Origin: Atrichornis clamosus
Lineage: Eukaryota > Chordata > Aves > Passeriformes > Menuridae
Direction: 5' to 3'
Assembly: GCA_013400975.1 (NCBI GenBank)
Contig: WBMZ01002650.1
Span: 124,001 to 188,000 of the forward strand
DNA: 64,000 nucleotides
Made by a program: the position numbers and the translations under genes. Position 1 is the stretch's first letter. Every line of letters begins with the position of its first letter. Below, piece by piece: positions 33,261 through 45,960 of the stretch. The notes beneath the pieces are model-generated. The model was given only the letters and a program-made list of their open reading frames with translations. It made no database searches and was not told the origin of the DNA.

Positions 33261-36030
33261 CACTTCCACCAGAACAGATTTTGTGGGGTGCTAGAAGCTT
33301 GGGAAGGTCAGAAGGAACTAGTGTGAGAAAGGACAGCAGTATAGCTTTTCCGTAGTAGCTGGGCTTGGCTAAAATGTTTTGAACCTGCCCAGACATCTGA
33401 TGGTGGCACTGACAAGGATGAAGTAGCTGCAAGCCTCCACCAGCTCCCCGCAGAGTCTCTGTGAAGCATTCCTCATGGATCACTCCAGGACATCCACCCA
33501 CTGAGGCGTTGGTGATTCTCATCAGACAGTGGTAAAAAGCGCTTCACAAGCTGGAAGGGCCCATCTGCCTTTCTGAGCAGACTCTGCAGGGCCCACGGTG
33601 ACATTTCTGCTTTGTGACCGGCGCTTGGAGCAGGCTCTGCAGTTGGGCACAGCCAAAAGAGGGAGGAAGGCCTTGTGACAAAGGCCAGACATAGTCTCCT
33701 GAACCTGTTGTGAGGTAGTTTTCTTTGGCCTGCCTCACATGAGCTGGGTCCTCTTGGCTGTGCATCACGGAGGGCAGTGCTCTGCTGCACAGTGGCACTC
33801 ACCGAAACCATCGGTGTGCTTGGTGGTAGGTGCCAACCTGAGCAAGGGGCATAGGAAAGGGAACGTGCAGCTACCGGTGCATTCCTGGAGCGCAGATGTG
33901 TTCCCTTCTTTTTATTTTTTCATAATTGCATAAAACCACAGTGTCCACTGTAACTGGATGACCCCTCCCAGTTGCCATCAATACTTGGCCCGTTTCCTCA
34001 ACAAATCAGGAAACCATCCCTGAGTTGTCCTTGATGGATTTTAAGAAGGTCAAATGTAGTAAGATGGTTCCTTCTGGTCCATCTTAAAGGGGTAGAGAAA
34101 TGTAAAATACAGTTTCAACTGGGGAGAAACTGCATCATGTAGAAGAGGAAACTCAGGCCCAAGGTCCATAATGTGTAAGCTGGCTGCCTCCCCATTTATA
34201 CCACCTGCTGGTGTGGCCCACAGCATGATTGTGAAAAGCAGTGGGCCATTAATAGTTACTTGCTGTGTAAATTAGAAACAAAGATCTCTTTTTAAAAACA
34301 GCATGTTTTAGAAAAAATTAGAACTTAAAAGCCTTGTCATCAGAAGAAAGCTGGCATGGCTGCAGAGAAAAAGTTAGGAAAGGCTGGCTCACAGGACAGC
34401 TAAGAGGGGCAGGAGGTTTTACATATTCTTGGAGAGCAATTTGATCTGGTTTAAAGAAGGATTTTGTTAAATCTGATCTGAATAATGAAGTGTCATGTTT
34501 AATTCATTCATAAATACAGTCTTACCTGGGCTCCAGATGAACAGCTAGAGCATCTTATTAAGTATACAATAGTACAACACTCAGCTAAGTATAACCTAAT
34601 GGGGTCAGACCAGCAGAGCTCTGAAAGGGGAAATTGTGCCTGTCTAACCTGTTACAGTTCTTTTAAAATACCAAGTAAGAGATAAAGGTTACTCAGAAGC
34701 ATAATTTGCTTAGCTACTCCGACAGCTTTTGAAAGGATGGAAAGAAATTGTGGCGGGCGGTTCTAACTGAGGAAATTGATTTAGCAAAAGAATTATTAAG
34801 GAGGTTCTAATTAGAGGAAATTAACTGAGGAGAGGGGGGAGAAAAAGAATTGTTAAGGAGGCTCTAATTAGAGGAAATTAATGTTTTAGAGAGAAAGACA
34901 CAGAGAGGGAGAAGTCTAAGAAAAGAATCAAAACAACTTGCAGACAAGGGAAGCTGCTGGGTGACAGTGCCGACTCCCAGCCAAGCTGGTTGATGTTCTG
35001 CTCCCGGTAGCAAAGCGTTATTAGATGTAGCAACAGAAAAACCTCCTATGACTCAGCCCTACACCGACAGGGAGCTGGATTTAACAGGGTCCTGTGATCT
35101 CTGTGGGGAGCCAAAAGGAGAGAGCATCCTCGATGAAAACTGGCGCACAGCACAGACTGTGAGTGAAGCATGTCTTCACATTTGGGAAGGCAGCTGTCGG
35201 GGGGTGTGTGGGAGGGGACACCCCGGCGGCAAACCAGGGCCCGTGCCAAATATCTGATTAACAGGATGGTGGCTTGAAAGGTGTGCAGGCAGTGGAGGCT
35301 GCACTGAGCACAGGCAGCAAAATGTGGAAGGGGAGCATCTGGGAAAGGGAGGGTGGAAGGGAAAATTTGACAGCCCTGTGCAAAGGAGCCCAAACAGCTG
35401 CAATTGGCTGTAGCTTCGAAGCTCTTGGTGGACACATAGGATTGTCACAGGCACTGGAGTACAGATTTCAGCCCTGAGAGCAGCCACCTGTTGAAATCAG
35501 ACCTTTTACAAAATCAGCCAGGAGAGAAACAGGCTGTACGAGAAACCTAAGAGGATGACAGGGACTCGGACAAAGTAGACTCGAAAGATTATAAGATTTC
35601 ACCAAAAAAAGATAGAGCCAACACACACCTAGGTAATTTAACCAATGATGGAGGATTTGACAGTGGAAAATAGTCTAGCGTGGGTTGCAGCACAAGGAAG
35701 CTGATTACTAAGGATGGGGAAGGAGGAGGGAGGGGGCTTTTTGGCTTAGGGAAATCTGTGCCCATCATACATAGCACAATAAATAAAGGCATGCACAAAT
35801 TCAATCATGTTTTTAAGTTTCTATAGTATCTCAAAAAAAATGAAAGCTAACAAAAGTCAAAGAGAAGAAGCTGCCATTTTTTTTGAATTTGCAAGGCTTC
35901 AGTTTCCTGGAAAAAAGGTTTCCCAGCTCTCAGGAGGGAATCCAGGGCACAGAGACATCCAGTAGCACGAGTAGCCCTGCTCAGCACGGCACTGGGAGTC
36001 GAGTCACATCCCCACCCCTGCACATCCCCC
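33261..36030. other. Intergenic DNA, no gene recognised
   Basis: This follows the GABRG4 3' end. It holds an imperfect tandem repeat at 34.76-34.88 kb and AT-richer stretches around 34.2-34.7 kb. Open frames are short and match nothing recognised. Confidence 0.6.
34758..34883 (+). repeat. Imperfect tandem repeat, about three copies
   Basis: Units starting GGTTCTAACTGAGGAAATT, GGTTCTAATTAGAGGAAATT and GGCTCTAATTAGAGGAAATT follow each other at about 44- and 56-nt spacing. The first two units end in AGAATTRTTAAGGA; the spacing differs because of a GA-rich insertion in the second. It looks like local duplication rather than a satellite. Confidence 0.75.
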
Positions 36031-36528
36031 TGCCAAGAAAGACATGGAGGGGCTGGGGCGTGTCCAGAGAAGGGAACGGAGCTGGGGAAGGGTCTGGCGC
36101 ACAAGTGTCATGAGGAGCAGCTGAGGGAGCTGGGGGGGTCAGCCTGGAGAAAAGGAGGCTCAGGGGGGACCTTCTCACTCTCTACAACTCCCTGAAATCA
36201 GGCTGTGGAGAGGGGCGGGTCAGTCTCTTCTCCCAGATAACAAAAAACAGGACAAGAGAAAACAGGCTTAAGTTGTGCCAGGGGAGGTTTAGGTTGGATA
36301 TTGGGGAAAATTTCTTCTCTGGAAGGGTGATCAGGCTTTGGAACAGGCTGCCCAGGGCACTGGTGGAATCACTATCTCTGGAACTATTTAAAAGATGTGG
36401 AGACATGGCATGTGGAGAGGTGCTTTAGTGGTGGGCTTGGCAGTGTTAGATTTACATCTGGACTCCGATCATAAAAGGTCTTTTCCAACCTAAATGGTTC
36501 TATGATCCTATCACTCTACTATCCCAGT
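36031..36528 (+). mobile_element. CR1 LINE 3' end
   Basis: This is a 5'-truncated CR1 in plus orientation. Seen are GGCGTGTCCAGAGAAGGGAA, CAGCTGAGGGAGCTGGGGGG, AACAGGCTGCCCAGGGCACT and the terminal CTAAATGGTTCTATGATCC, which contains the octamer-type 3' end repeat of CR1. It is unusually well preserved over nearly 500 nt, the longest continuous CR1 3' region in the window. Confidence 0.92.
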
Positions 36529-36689
36529 ATCTAATGATGGGGACTGGAAATTATGATCTCGGCATTTATGTTTTATGGCTTTTGTTTGAAATATAAAAGG
36601 AAATCAGGAAAAAGGTTGATTTTTCATTTCTCTGCCTCCAATTCCTATTCTTCCCCTCCAAATTATGCCTTGTAAGGAACCATTTTTAG

Positions 36690-36805
36690 ACTGTATGCTC
36701 TTCAGGGCAGGGACTGTGTTACTGTGTGTTTGTACAGGGACTGGCACACTAGGGCCTGGTCCTTAACTGAGATTTCTGGATGCTACTTATTATACATAAT
36801 AAACA
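36690..36805 (+). mobile_element. Old amniote interspersed-repeat tail
   Basis: The segment reads GACTGTATGCTCTTCAGGGC, AGGGACTGTGTTACTGTGTG, TTGTACAGGGACTGGCACAC and then TACATAATAAAC. It resembles a repeat tail common in turtle and crocodilian genomes (TGTAAGCTCTTTGGGGCAGG followed by a GTACAGCGCCTAGCAC-type core and an AATAAT end). The family assignment is from memory and should be checked. It is clearly older than the CR1 copies. Confidence 0.5.
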
Positions 36806-39800
36806 ACATTATGGACTGGCCATCTTCACCACTGTCTATCTGCACCTTGAAAGAAGGGTAGAAATTGTCCCATCCTCCTCCTGAGGGGGTTACTGGAGAT
36901 GGCTATTTTTTGTATTTCTCCAGAGACAACGATCTTGTTGGAAAGTAGGGGAAAACGTCATTCTGATATTTTTGGGATGGGTGGTGGATATTTTGGTTTT
37001 TTATTTTTTTTAGGAAAAGCAGAAGTTGCTTCAAATCAGCACTGCTCAGAAGCAGTCTCAGCCATTTAAAGTCATTACTTGTAGTGCAAGAGAAGCCCTT
37101 GCTTGGTCCCCTCACTCTGTTGCCATTGTAAAGATAATAACTGATGTTTCCCCAAGTGTTTTGGGGTAGAGGGGGTTTGGCAATAATATTTGTTGGACTT
37201 CGTTTCAGCCTTTCTATTCCCTTTCTATATCCTCATTCCTGCTGGTGGCTCTTGGAGGGATCATAACCAGAAGGAGAGCCCCAGCTCTGAAGAAGGCCTC
37301 CCTCAAGAGCCACCCACCCTCTTGTCCCCAAATCCAGCCCTGGGCCCACACAGCCACATTTGTGACACTTTAATGTTTTAACCATTTTATCCCCATTTCT
37401 TGCCTCATTTTGAGTGCCAGTGGAGGTGTTATTTGGCACTGAAGCACAGGGAGGGAAGGTGCTGGTTTCTGAGTGCTCTGGGGTAGAGGCCCCTGGCTTG
37501 GCATGGTTCACACAGCCCACAAAGGGAGCACCTCCACCTCTCTCTGGCACCCATGTATCCCTCCAAGTTTTAACAGTTCCCAAAATGTTAAAAACATGAG
37601 GTCGTGAAGGGGGAAGGGGTGGGGGGAGAAGAGAAAGTTATATTAAGTCATTACTTTTTATATTCCTAATATACATTCATTATCATTTGTCTTCCTCGTA
37701 ATGCCTCAGATTTATAGGCTTTGGGGAGACTGAATTTAAGGAGAATGAGTGTGGCAAAAAATATTTCAAGCTGTGTGCCCCAGGGCACAGGGGGAGACAC
37801 AAACACTCCTGCCTGCACAGGGCAGGAGCTGCCTCCCCTCATGGAGAAATGGCTCCATCACCCAACAGCACCACACGGCTCCTGGCAACCCACCGGGGGC
37901 AGGAGGCACCTGCTGTGAAGGGCTGGGGTAGGGCAAGGCCTGGCTCCCAGTGTTCCCATCAGACTGGGTCAGGAAATCCAGGCACCCAGGGGAAATGCCC
38001 TATTGCCTGCAGACCTTCAATGAAGAAGTGTGTTTAGGGAAAAAATTGAATTTTTCTTTAAAAAAAAAAATTAAAGGGTTGTGCAAGAGAAATTTGACTC
38101 AATTTTCTGTCAGAAGGAGTCTCAGGTCTTCCAGGTTGATTTTTTTGTTGTTGTTGCTGTTGTCCATTCTTTCTATTGCTGCTTGACATGATTTTACCCC
38201 TCTCCACTTGTTTTTTCCCCTTCTTCCCCCATCTTTCAAAAAAAGCAAATAATGGAGTCCAGGCCGTATCTGTCCCAGCCACACTTCTGGCACCATCTGA
38301 GCCCATGTGACAGGAACAACAACAGAGAAGAGAAAAGAGCTACCAAGCCTTAATAGTTGCTCTAAGCAGGTCGGCATAGCAACATCTCCAGAGAGAGCGC
38401 TCCATGGGGTAATTCCTATTCACTTTAAAGCCCACTTGGGCTGCTAGAGTGGTATAAAAGGAACTCAGAAAGCCTGTTAATTAGGATAAGCAGCTTCAGG
38501 AACATCAAGCCACAGTGCTCTAAAAGCTGAGCCATTTATCTGAGAGAACTCAAGGCTCTTGACTACTTCCTTAACAAGGCACAGGGTACCACATGTCAAG
38601 GCAGACAACTCTGGAATCAGATGGCAGAGCCATCTGTGAGAGAAGGTGCCTACCCTGGCTGCTGAGTGGCACTGCAGCCCCTCTCCTGTGTTCAGACCAC
38701 CCTTTGCTGGGCTCAAGTGCAGGTCCAAGATGCACCAGCCAGGAGCTGGGTGAAGGCACGGACCCATCTCATCAACACAAGCTGCACGTGGATGAAACCC
38801 ACAGGGCATGTGCTGGGTGCCCCTGGGTGAGGCTTTGGGATGGCACACATGCCATGCCACGTCTGTAGAGCTCCAAGAGAAGGCTGTGGACAGGAGGTGG
38901 CAGCTGTGGGCGTCAAGACACTCTTTCAAGGCCAGACACGGTCTCCATGGAAAAACAAAGTAGGGACTTGTGTTTCACAGCTGCTGGGATATGACTTTTA
39001 TTCTGTTGCCATAAGCTTCCTGCCCTTCATCAGTCTGCTGCATGAAAGGCCCAAGGAAGGTGGTAAGTCTGTGAGAATGTAACCCATCTTTGCAGCAGCT
39101 TTTATCGCACACATGGGCAGAACAGGCTGTAGGGAAAGGTTGAGTCATTGCCAGGCTGCCACTGGGCTGATTTGCATCTCTCGAGTGTTACTGACCCTGA
39201 CAAACCTCCTCAGGAACCTTTTCTGACACCTCCCCTTGCCAAATGTGTGGTGAAACACAGATGTCTCCCTCACATTATTCTGCTTCTCTTGGTGTTTTCA
39301 TGTCCTCAGGGTAAAACACTACCTGAATCAGAGATGAGCTGAAGGCAAAGCTTCCCATCTGGGACTGGAGTTTCCTGGTGTACCTCACTCTTCCTGGAGA
39401 AAAAACACCAGGTCTGGTCAAAGAAATACCCACGGCAGCAATTCAGTCATTCACACTGCAATCTGTTTTTCAAGATCATGCATTTCAGGGCTGCTGACAG
39501 CCATGCTCTCAGCTGTGCCCTTCGCAAAGGAAAAAGTCCTTTGCCATATTGACAGCTGGACCAGGTTCAGGCAGATCTGAAATACATTTTTAAGGCAGAA
39601 ATGGGCCTATACTCTTCTCCCATTTTAGCCACAGAAACTCCCAGTAGCCTCAAAGAATGTATATAGCAGCAGAAACTCACCAGGCCAGAGAACCAGAAAT
39701 CCCTACCCAAGGGTTTACAGTCAGCATCTTGTAAATGGTCAGTACCTGCTGTGGTCCTTGCCATGAGGACATTCCCTGAGGAGCATCCTTCACCAACCAG

Positions 39801-39993
39801 CCCTTCCCTCACAGTGCTCCAGCCAGCCCCCACAGCATCCAACAGCGCTCAGGGAAGGAAGTCAAGACAATGTGTGAGAAGCAAAAGCTGCAGTAAGAAT
39901 TTAGTAAGTCAGAACTACCACACCTCAAAATAACAGGTACAACGCTGGGTGACTGAATCTCTAAGACCATGTGTTGGTGCTTAGGCCAAACAG
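36806..39993. other. Intergenic DNA, no gene recognised
   Basis: Contains a T-rich tract near 36990-37013, AT-rich sequence at 37630-37720, an A-run at 38059-38068 and a GTT/TGC run at 38139-38162. A TATAAAAG at 38453 has no associated coding exon or CpG block. No open frame matches a known protein. Confidence 0.6.
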
Positions 39994-40335
39994 GTAGAAT
40001 GATAGAATTGAAGAATAGTTTGGGTTAGAAGGAACCTTTAAATTCCATCTAGTCCAATAAGCAGGGAAATGTTCATCTAGATCAGATTGCTCAGAGCCCC
40101 ATCCAACCTAACCTTGAATGTTTCCAGGGATGGGGCTTCTACCTGGGCAACCTGTGCCAGTGGTTTGCCTCTCATTATAAAAAATGTCTTTTCCTTATGT
40201 CTAGTCTGAATCTACCATCTTTTAGTTTAAAACCATTACCCCTTGTCCCATTTTGGTACTGAACCAAAAAGAAGAGGAACTGCACAAGTCCTGTGGAACC
40301 CTCTCAAAGTCCCTGCATGCCCCCTCTCCCCGACA
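39994..40335 (-). mobile_element. CR1 LINE 3' end
   Basis: It begins at GTAGAATGATAGAATTGAAG and continues with TTTGGGTTAGAAGGAACC, AGAGCCCCATCCAACCTAAC, CAGGGATGGGGCTTCTACC and TTAAAACCATTACCCCTTGT. This is the reverse complement of a CR1 3' end, more diverged than the copies at 45.6 and 51.4 kb. Confidence 0.92.
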
Positions 40336-40823
40336 CCACTGGGATATTAAAGTCTGACAGCCAAGTGAAGCAACATGCTGAGCTCATTCAGGCATTTCTC
40401 ATTAGTTTCCCATGATTTCTCAATACTCTGCTACTCAATATATTCATCTGGCAGCAAATTAGAGGTGAGGGAAAAACGTCTCTCCCTAAGTCATCCAGAG
40501 AACACAAAGCGACAAAGCAAAATCATAACAGACAGGGAGACTTCTTGTGAGTCATCATCTTCCCTCCTTCCCCTCTCCCTTTGCAGCACTACTGATAGCC
40601 CCGGGGCTGCTCCATAAAGCCTGGAACCAGAAGGTACCTATTCCTGCTTTTTTTGCTTTCATTTCACAGAAGTAAAGGAAGAAAACAGCAACTGGATCTT
40701 TGTATCCCTCTACTTCAGGCACCTTGTGCGTGCATTACTGAGATTGATGGCCCAGATATGCCAAATGCATGGCATAAATTGACTATCCCTTTCCCAAGAG
40801 ACTCACCATCCTGCCCAATAAGA

Positions 40824-40903
40824 TCCTACCCACCCACCCCAAAAAAGGAACACCAAACCAAGAAAAAAACCCCAAACCAAAAACCAAACAAAATAAACCA
40901 AGT
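40824..40903 (+). repeat. A/C-rich low-complexity tract
   Basis: About 80 nt consist almost only of A and C in runs such as CCCACCCACCCC, AAAAAAACCCC and ACCAAAAACCAAAC. It is simple sequence, probably a decayed microsatellite. Confidence 0.85.
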
Positions 40904-43900
40904 GAATTCATCAAAGAGAACACCAGAGCAGTTGTGACCAGTGCAGAACAATCCCGGGTTCCTACATACATAAGAAAGGAAAATGATCTCATGTCTGTAG
41001 AAGAGCATGTTTTTGTCAAATCTTCAGATCCACATGTCCAATCTGCAAGGCATTTTCAGTGGCACTGGTTTTGCTGTATCCTACCACATATTTCGAATTA
41101 TGGCTTGATCATCAATTTTCACTGCTCAAAAAGGAAGATAAAAACTTGCTCTAGGCTGCTGTATTTTAAAGGATCATTTCTGATTTCTTTGGCCAAATTT
41201 TCAGAACAAATACATTTGTCCTTGAGATAAGTTTTATTTGATCTGCATTGATATTCACAAAGTAACCCACTTCTCCCTGGCTGAAGAGACCGAAATGTTT
41301 GCTACAGAGACTTCAGATAAGCCATTAATAAATGTTGCTGGGTTTAGGGGTTATAGGGTCACCATTCCATGTGGACTATAGGTAGCCAACATTTCCGCAG
41401 TGTTTAGGACCTGAATTCAAATTCAGTACCAGTATATATGAATATATTAGCGGAAATCTTGGCAGGTTGAAATCATCCCCATTTTCCATTAGCTAAAGCA
41501 ATAGAAATATCTTGTTTGGAACTCTTGGGATCCCAAAGTGCAGAAAACTGAGTCCACATAGACCATCCCACTTATGAAGAGGTGATGAAAAGCAGTGGGG
41601 TCTTGCCATGGCACTCTAGAAAGGGAACACCATGAACTCAGCTTATCCCTGGTGTCTGCCACCTGCTGCTCTGTGATTCCTTACATTGAGGCCACTGCCC
41701 TTGCAAACTGGAAATCTATATTAAGTGATGTGCAAAAACCATCTAAAGACACAGCAAGCTGCTCACCCTGTTTGTTCCCTAAGCCACATACACACAAAAA
41801 CAATTTTTGACACCAACCACCTCTTGCAGTCACGGCTTTCACCTGCTGATTGTCCCAGCTCATCTCCAGGGAGGAGTTTGTCTCAGTTACCCTTGAAAAC
41901 AGCAAGTCAGGAGGAGACACCTGGAGTGCTGTGTGTGATGTTTGTCCAGGCTGGGGCTCAGCAGCGTGTGGGCCATGCTGGCTTTTACCATCTTGGGCCA
42001 GCCAGAGATCCAGGTTCTCCAGGAACAGGGTCCCAAGGGAGCAGAAATGCATTTGGCTGATAAATGCGTTTACAGGAAGAAAGAAGAAAAGCAGGATGCA
42101 TTTGGAAGGGGTTTTACTCAAAAAGTCAGTTGATGAATGCAGGTAAGCCACCTGCCCTCACATGTAGTTCATGACTTTGGATGGAACAAGCAGAGAGGAA
42201 AAAATAAAAGAAAAAAAATCCAAAAATAATACAGATTTTCGGCCACCTAAAAATGTATCAGAACAGAAACAACTTCTTACTGTGATCACATTCTAGAGCA
42301 AAGCCAGAGCTCTCCTCAGAAGATCAGATTCTTTGTTGGCTGCTTAAAACAGGCTCTGTGAGAATAAAGCACGAGGACCTCACTTTCAAGCAATTAAAAA
42401 GCCTCCTGACCCCAAGTCACCCCTATCAGCTTGCTGTAATATCTCCCAGACCCAAGCCTGGCCAGAATAAGTCAGCGACTCCTACACAGTCCCACTGCAT
42501 GGAGGCAGTTGAAAATTGCTCCAGAGACTTCTGGTACCTGGGAACAGGTCTCCTTCTCCAGCAATCCTACTGTTCTCCCACACTGGGCACCAGGAAATGA
42601 CATTATACCTTGGCTGAATTCAGACATCCTGCTATAGATGGCCCCTAAAGGGTCTAAATTGGAGACGAAATAACCAGACTGAGGCACTGAGACCCTGCAT
42701 TAGAATGGCACTCCCCTTTCCTCCATACAATCCAGGGCAGCCTGGACAAAGCCAAACCTTTCCTGAGCCCCGAGATGAGAGAGGGTCCATAGCAGGACCT
42801 GCCCATGCCTCGTCTCCTCATCTCAGGGACTGCTCCTTGTAAGGGCAGATTATTATACTGAAAATTTTATTTTAGCTATAACTGGGAAAAGTAATCAAAG
42901 CAAATGCAACAGCTCAGAAGGAATCAGAGTAGGATTAGACATTTATGTGAATAAGAATAGCTTCTGCACTTTGACTTGCTGTGATAATAATAAGAAGAAC
43001 CTCCGTTTTCATGCTCCAGGGTAGAAACCTGATCCCTTGAACAAGGTGTTAGAAATAAATTTTCTCTCACAACAGTAGTCCCCAACTGTCCAGGCCACAG
43101 TTGAGGGTTCAGGGATGTCTAGTGGCCATTGCTAGAGACAAAGCTGACTGGAAGCCCGTGGGCCTGTTTGGGAGCTGCTGCAGCCAGGAGAGCATCAGAT
43201 GGGTTGCAGTGTATCGGACATAAACGAAACAAACCCATCACTCCCTTTTCTCTTTGCATTTCCTTGCTAAATCTTAGTCCACGCCAGATCAAGAGCAAGT
43301 GAGTTTGTGTACTGGATTCCAGGGATCTCCTCACTTTCTTTGGTTTGTTTCTCTGCAGAGATGGATCACTGCCACCTCTTGCCTCCTCTTCCCCCACAAA
43401 CTGAGCCTTTAAGTGGTAATGGCCTTAGCCCAGCTGATTAATAAAGTGGCTTGAGACTGCTGATCTCTCTGGACCATTAAACCTTTCCCCAGCGACTAGT
43501 CATTAATCCCCCCCAAAGTCCTCCTAGATGAGGTTGTTGTTAGCACCATCAATCCTTTTTAAGGCCTCAATTTGCAGCAGAAAGGAGCAGGGAAGTGGGG
43601 GACAGTGTGCATTTGTCAGGCAGTGCCATCTGTTCCCCGGGTTACAGACAGCTAAGCCAGAGCTTAGTGCTTCCACCCAGGTGAGGGCTGTCCCTGTGCA
43701 GCACAGACCATCCACCACAGAGCAGGACAGCACTGCACCAGACATCTGGGGGATTAAGAAAGGCCAGGAGAAGAAGCTGACATTTGTTTCCCTAATTGCA
43801 GTGCCTTTGGCTGGGGCCGGAAGGCACCAGCACACGCGGTTACCAGTGAATACCTGCCGGTACCTGCAGAGCTGCTTTCAAATAAACAGGTCTAGCACAT

Positions 43901-45500
43901 GAATTACCCAGAGCATTGCTACCTGTAGACAAGTCCCCTTGTCTTCTCAGCTGCTCTTTCTAATTCGAATGTTTTTATTATTAAAACAGCCACGTCTTCA
44001 GCCAGAAGACTTGATTTGCCTTAACTCCAGAAAGTGGAACTTCAGCCACCCAGTCCATAGCCTCCCTCCTTTCAGCCTCTTCCCCCTTTGTCAGCACACT
44101 AGCCCTGATTATCTTTCTTTAGCTCCTCCAGGACTTTTTCACATCCTTAAATCTCATTACCTTGAGCCATGCTTAGGGGCTTGGAAGGAGGATGGTTGCA
44201 GCAGAGGTGTGGAACTGTATCCACCACTGATGGTGGCAGCATGGAAATCACACCTGCAAAGCCACAGTCCAGTATTCCTGGGTTTTAACCTAAAACCTTA
44301 CTGCTATTTTTTTCCCTCCTGTGTCTGAAAAGTTACAGCTTTTGAACTCTGGATTTTATGTTCATGTGAGGTTTTCAAGTGACTGAGTGGTACCTGTTTA
44401 AGATCAGGTTTTATAGAGATGAGGTGGTATAAGCCTGTCAGCTGGATTTGGGCTACATTTGTAGCTGCACACAGAGCAAACTGCCCCAATCTGCTATTAA
44501 TGGTCTGCTGGAGTGGTCATGGAAGGGAAGGGAGTGAGGGATGATACTGGTACACAACTTATGGACAACAGTTTTCTTCTGCTGTTAGCTGTATGAAGGA
44601 TGGCTGCTGCTGAAGCCCAGTGTTCAGGCAACATCAGGGAAAACACGTTCAAAGTTTAAATGGGTAGCTTGACTTAACCACGGTGCCACTGCTCCCACGG
44701 CATGTCCAAAAGGGGCAATGAGAGGGCAAGCCCCTGGCACTAGCACGGCTTGGAAAAGGACATCTCCATCCTTGGCCAAAGGGTTGGTCAGTGGTGTGCT
44801 CTTGATTAGACTTACCATGTGTCTGTGCCAGCATTGCTTTGTGTCCCTGGGCCTCATTTCCCAGCTGTAATTTGGAAATGACCATGTCAGTTCTGTCCTT
44901 TCAGTGTGAGACTTCTTCTACCATGGAACATGACTTACCATTAACGAGTAAAACCTCTCCACATCCTCACCAGAGGTCCTGGTTTCTTCACTACCAGCAC
45001 AGCCCATGACTTGCGTGAATGCATCACCAGATTAATGTGAACACGGGTTTTCAGAAGTCAGCTTGGCTTTGGCAATGGCTTGGCTGGTGCTGAGCACACC
45101 ACGTATAGCCAACAACAGCTGGACTCCACAGGGAGAGGGGAAAAAAGAAAACAACCACACACACATGCAAAAATCATCAGTCAGGCTCCTTTTAAATGAT
45201 TAATGCAGTGCACAGTGAAAGGCTTCTCAGCTCTCAAATCTTCACATGATTATATAAACCTCAACTCATTCCAGCTACTGAGGACCTGTGTTTGTTTGTG
45301 GGCATTAACAGCTGCTGTGGTGTTATAATTAGAGCAGAGAGTGAGGAGTCCCATGGGGAAACAGAGGAAACCCCAAATTGCTCAAGTCATTTAAACATTC
45401 AGGGAGATAAAACACTGCAGAGAGGTTCTGGCGTGAGCAGTGCTCAAGGGAGGGAGGGGTTACAGCCACCACAAAAGTTGTTTCTGCTCTCTTGGGTCCA

Positions 45501-45560
45501 TACAATTAATTATGGTTATTAATTATTTAGGATGCTACAGTAATAATTAGTGCAATAATC
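45501..45560. promoter_or_regulatory. Homeodomain-motif cluster
   Basis: Within 60 nt lie CAATTAATTATG, TTATTAATTATTTAGG and GTAATAATTAG, giving several TAAT cores in both orientations, just before the CR1 insertion at 45577. The density suggests a possible conserved enhancer, but AT-richness alone could produce it. Confidence 0.25.
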
Positions 45561-45576
45561 ATCTCAGTCACTGAAA

Positions 45577-45960
45577 TCATAGAATCACAGAATTATTTGG
45601 GTGGGGAGGGAGTTTTAGGATCACCTAGTCCAACCCTCCCTGCCATGGGCAGGGGCACCTTCCACTATCCCAGGTTGCTCTAAATCCCATCCAACCTGGC
45701 CTTGGACACTTCCCCACAGCTTCTCTGGGAAACCTGTGCCAGGGCCTCACCACCCTCACAGGGAAGAGTTTCTTCCTAAGATCTAATCTAAACCTGCCCT
45801 CTCTCAGTTTAAAGCCATTACCCCTTATCCCATTGCTAAATACCCTTGTCCAAAGTCCCTCTCCAGCTCTCTTGGAGCCCCTTTAGCTCCCTTGAGCCTT
45901 CCCTTCTCCAGGTTGAACAGCATAGTCCTGCTAGCCCTGTTCCCCAGCCCTCTCTTGGGC
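45577..45960 (-). mobile_element. CR1 LINE 3' end
   Basis: It starts with ATCATAGAATCACAGAATT and continues with CCATGGGCAGGGGCACCTTC, CACTATCCCAGGTTGCTC, CATCCAACCTGGCCTTGGAC and TTAAAGCCATTACCCCTTAT. It is a reverse-oriented, 5'-truncated CR1. It shares the CACTATCCCAGGTTGC and CCTTGGACACTTCC variants with the copy at 51.4 kb, so both probably belong to one subfamily. Confidence 0.95.

Larger units (their letters stand above)
40336..45576. other. Intergenic DNA, no gene recognised
   Basis: Contains an A/C-rich low-complexity tract (40.82-40.90 kb), AT-rich sequence at 42.84-42.99 kb and a TAAT-rich cluster at 45.50-45.56 kb. Open frames are short and match nothing recognised. Confidence 0.6.

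Noticed and set aside
38453..38460. TATAAAAG as a promoter
   Set aside because: Isolated motif without CpG island, initiator or downstream exon.
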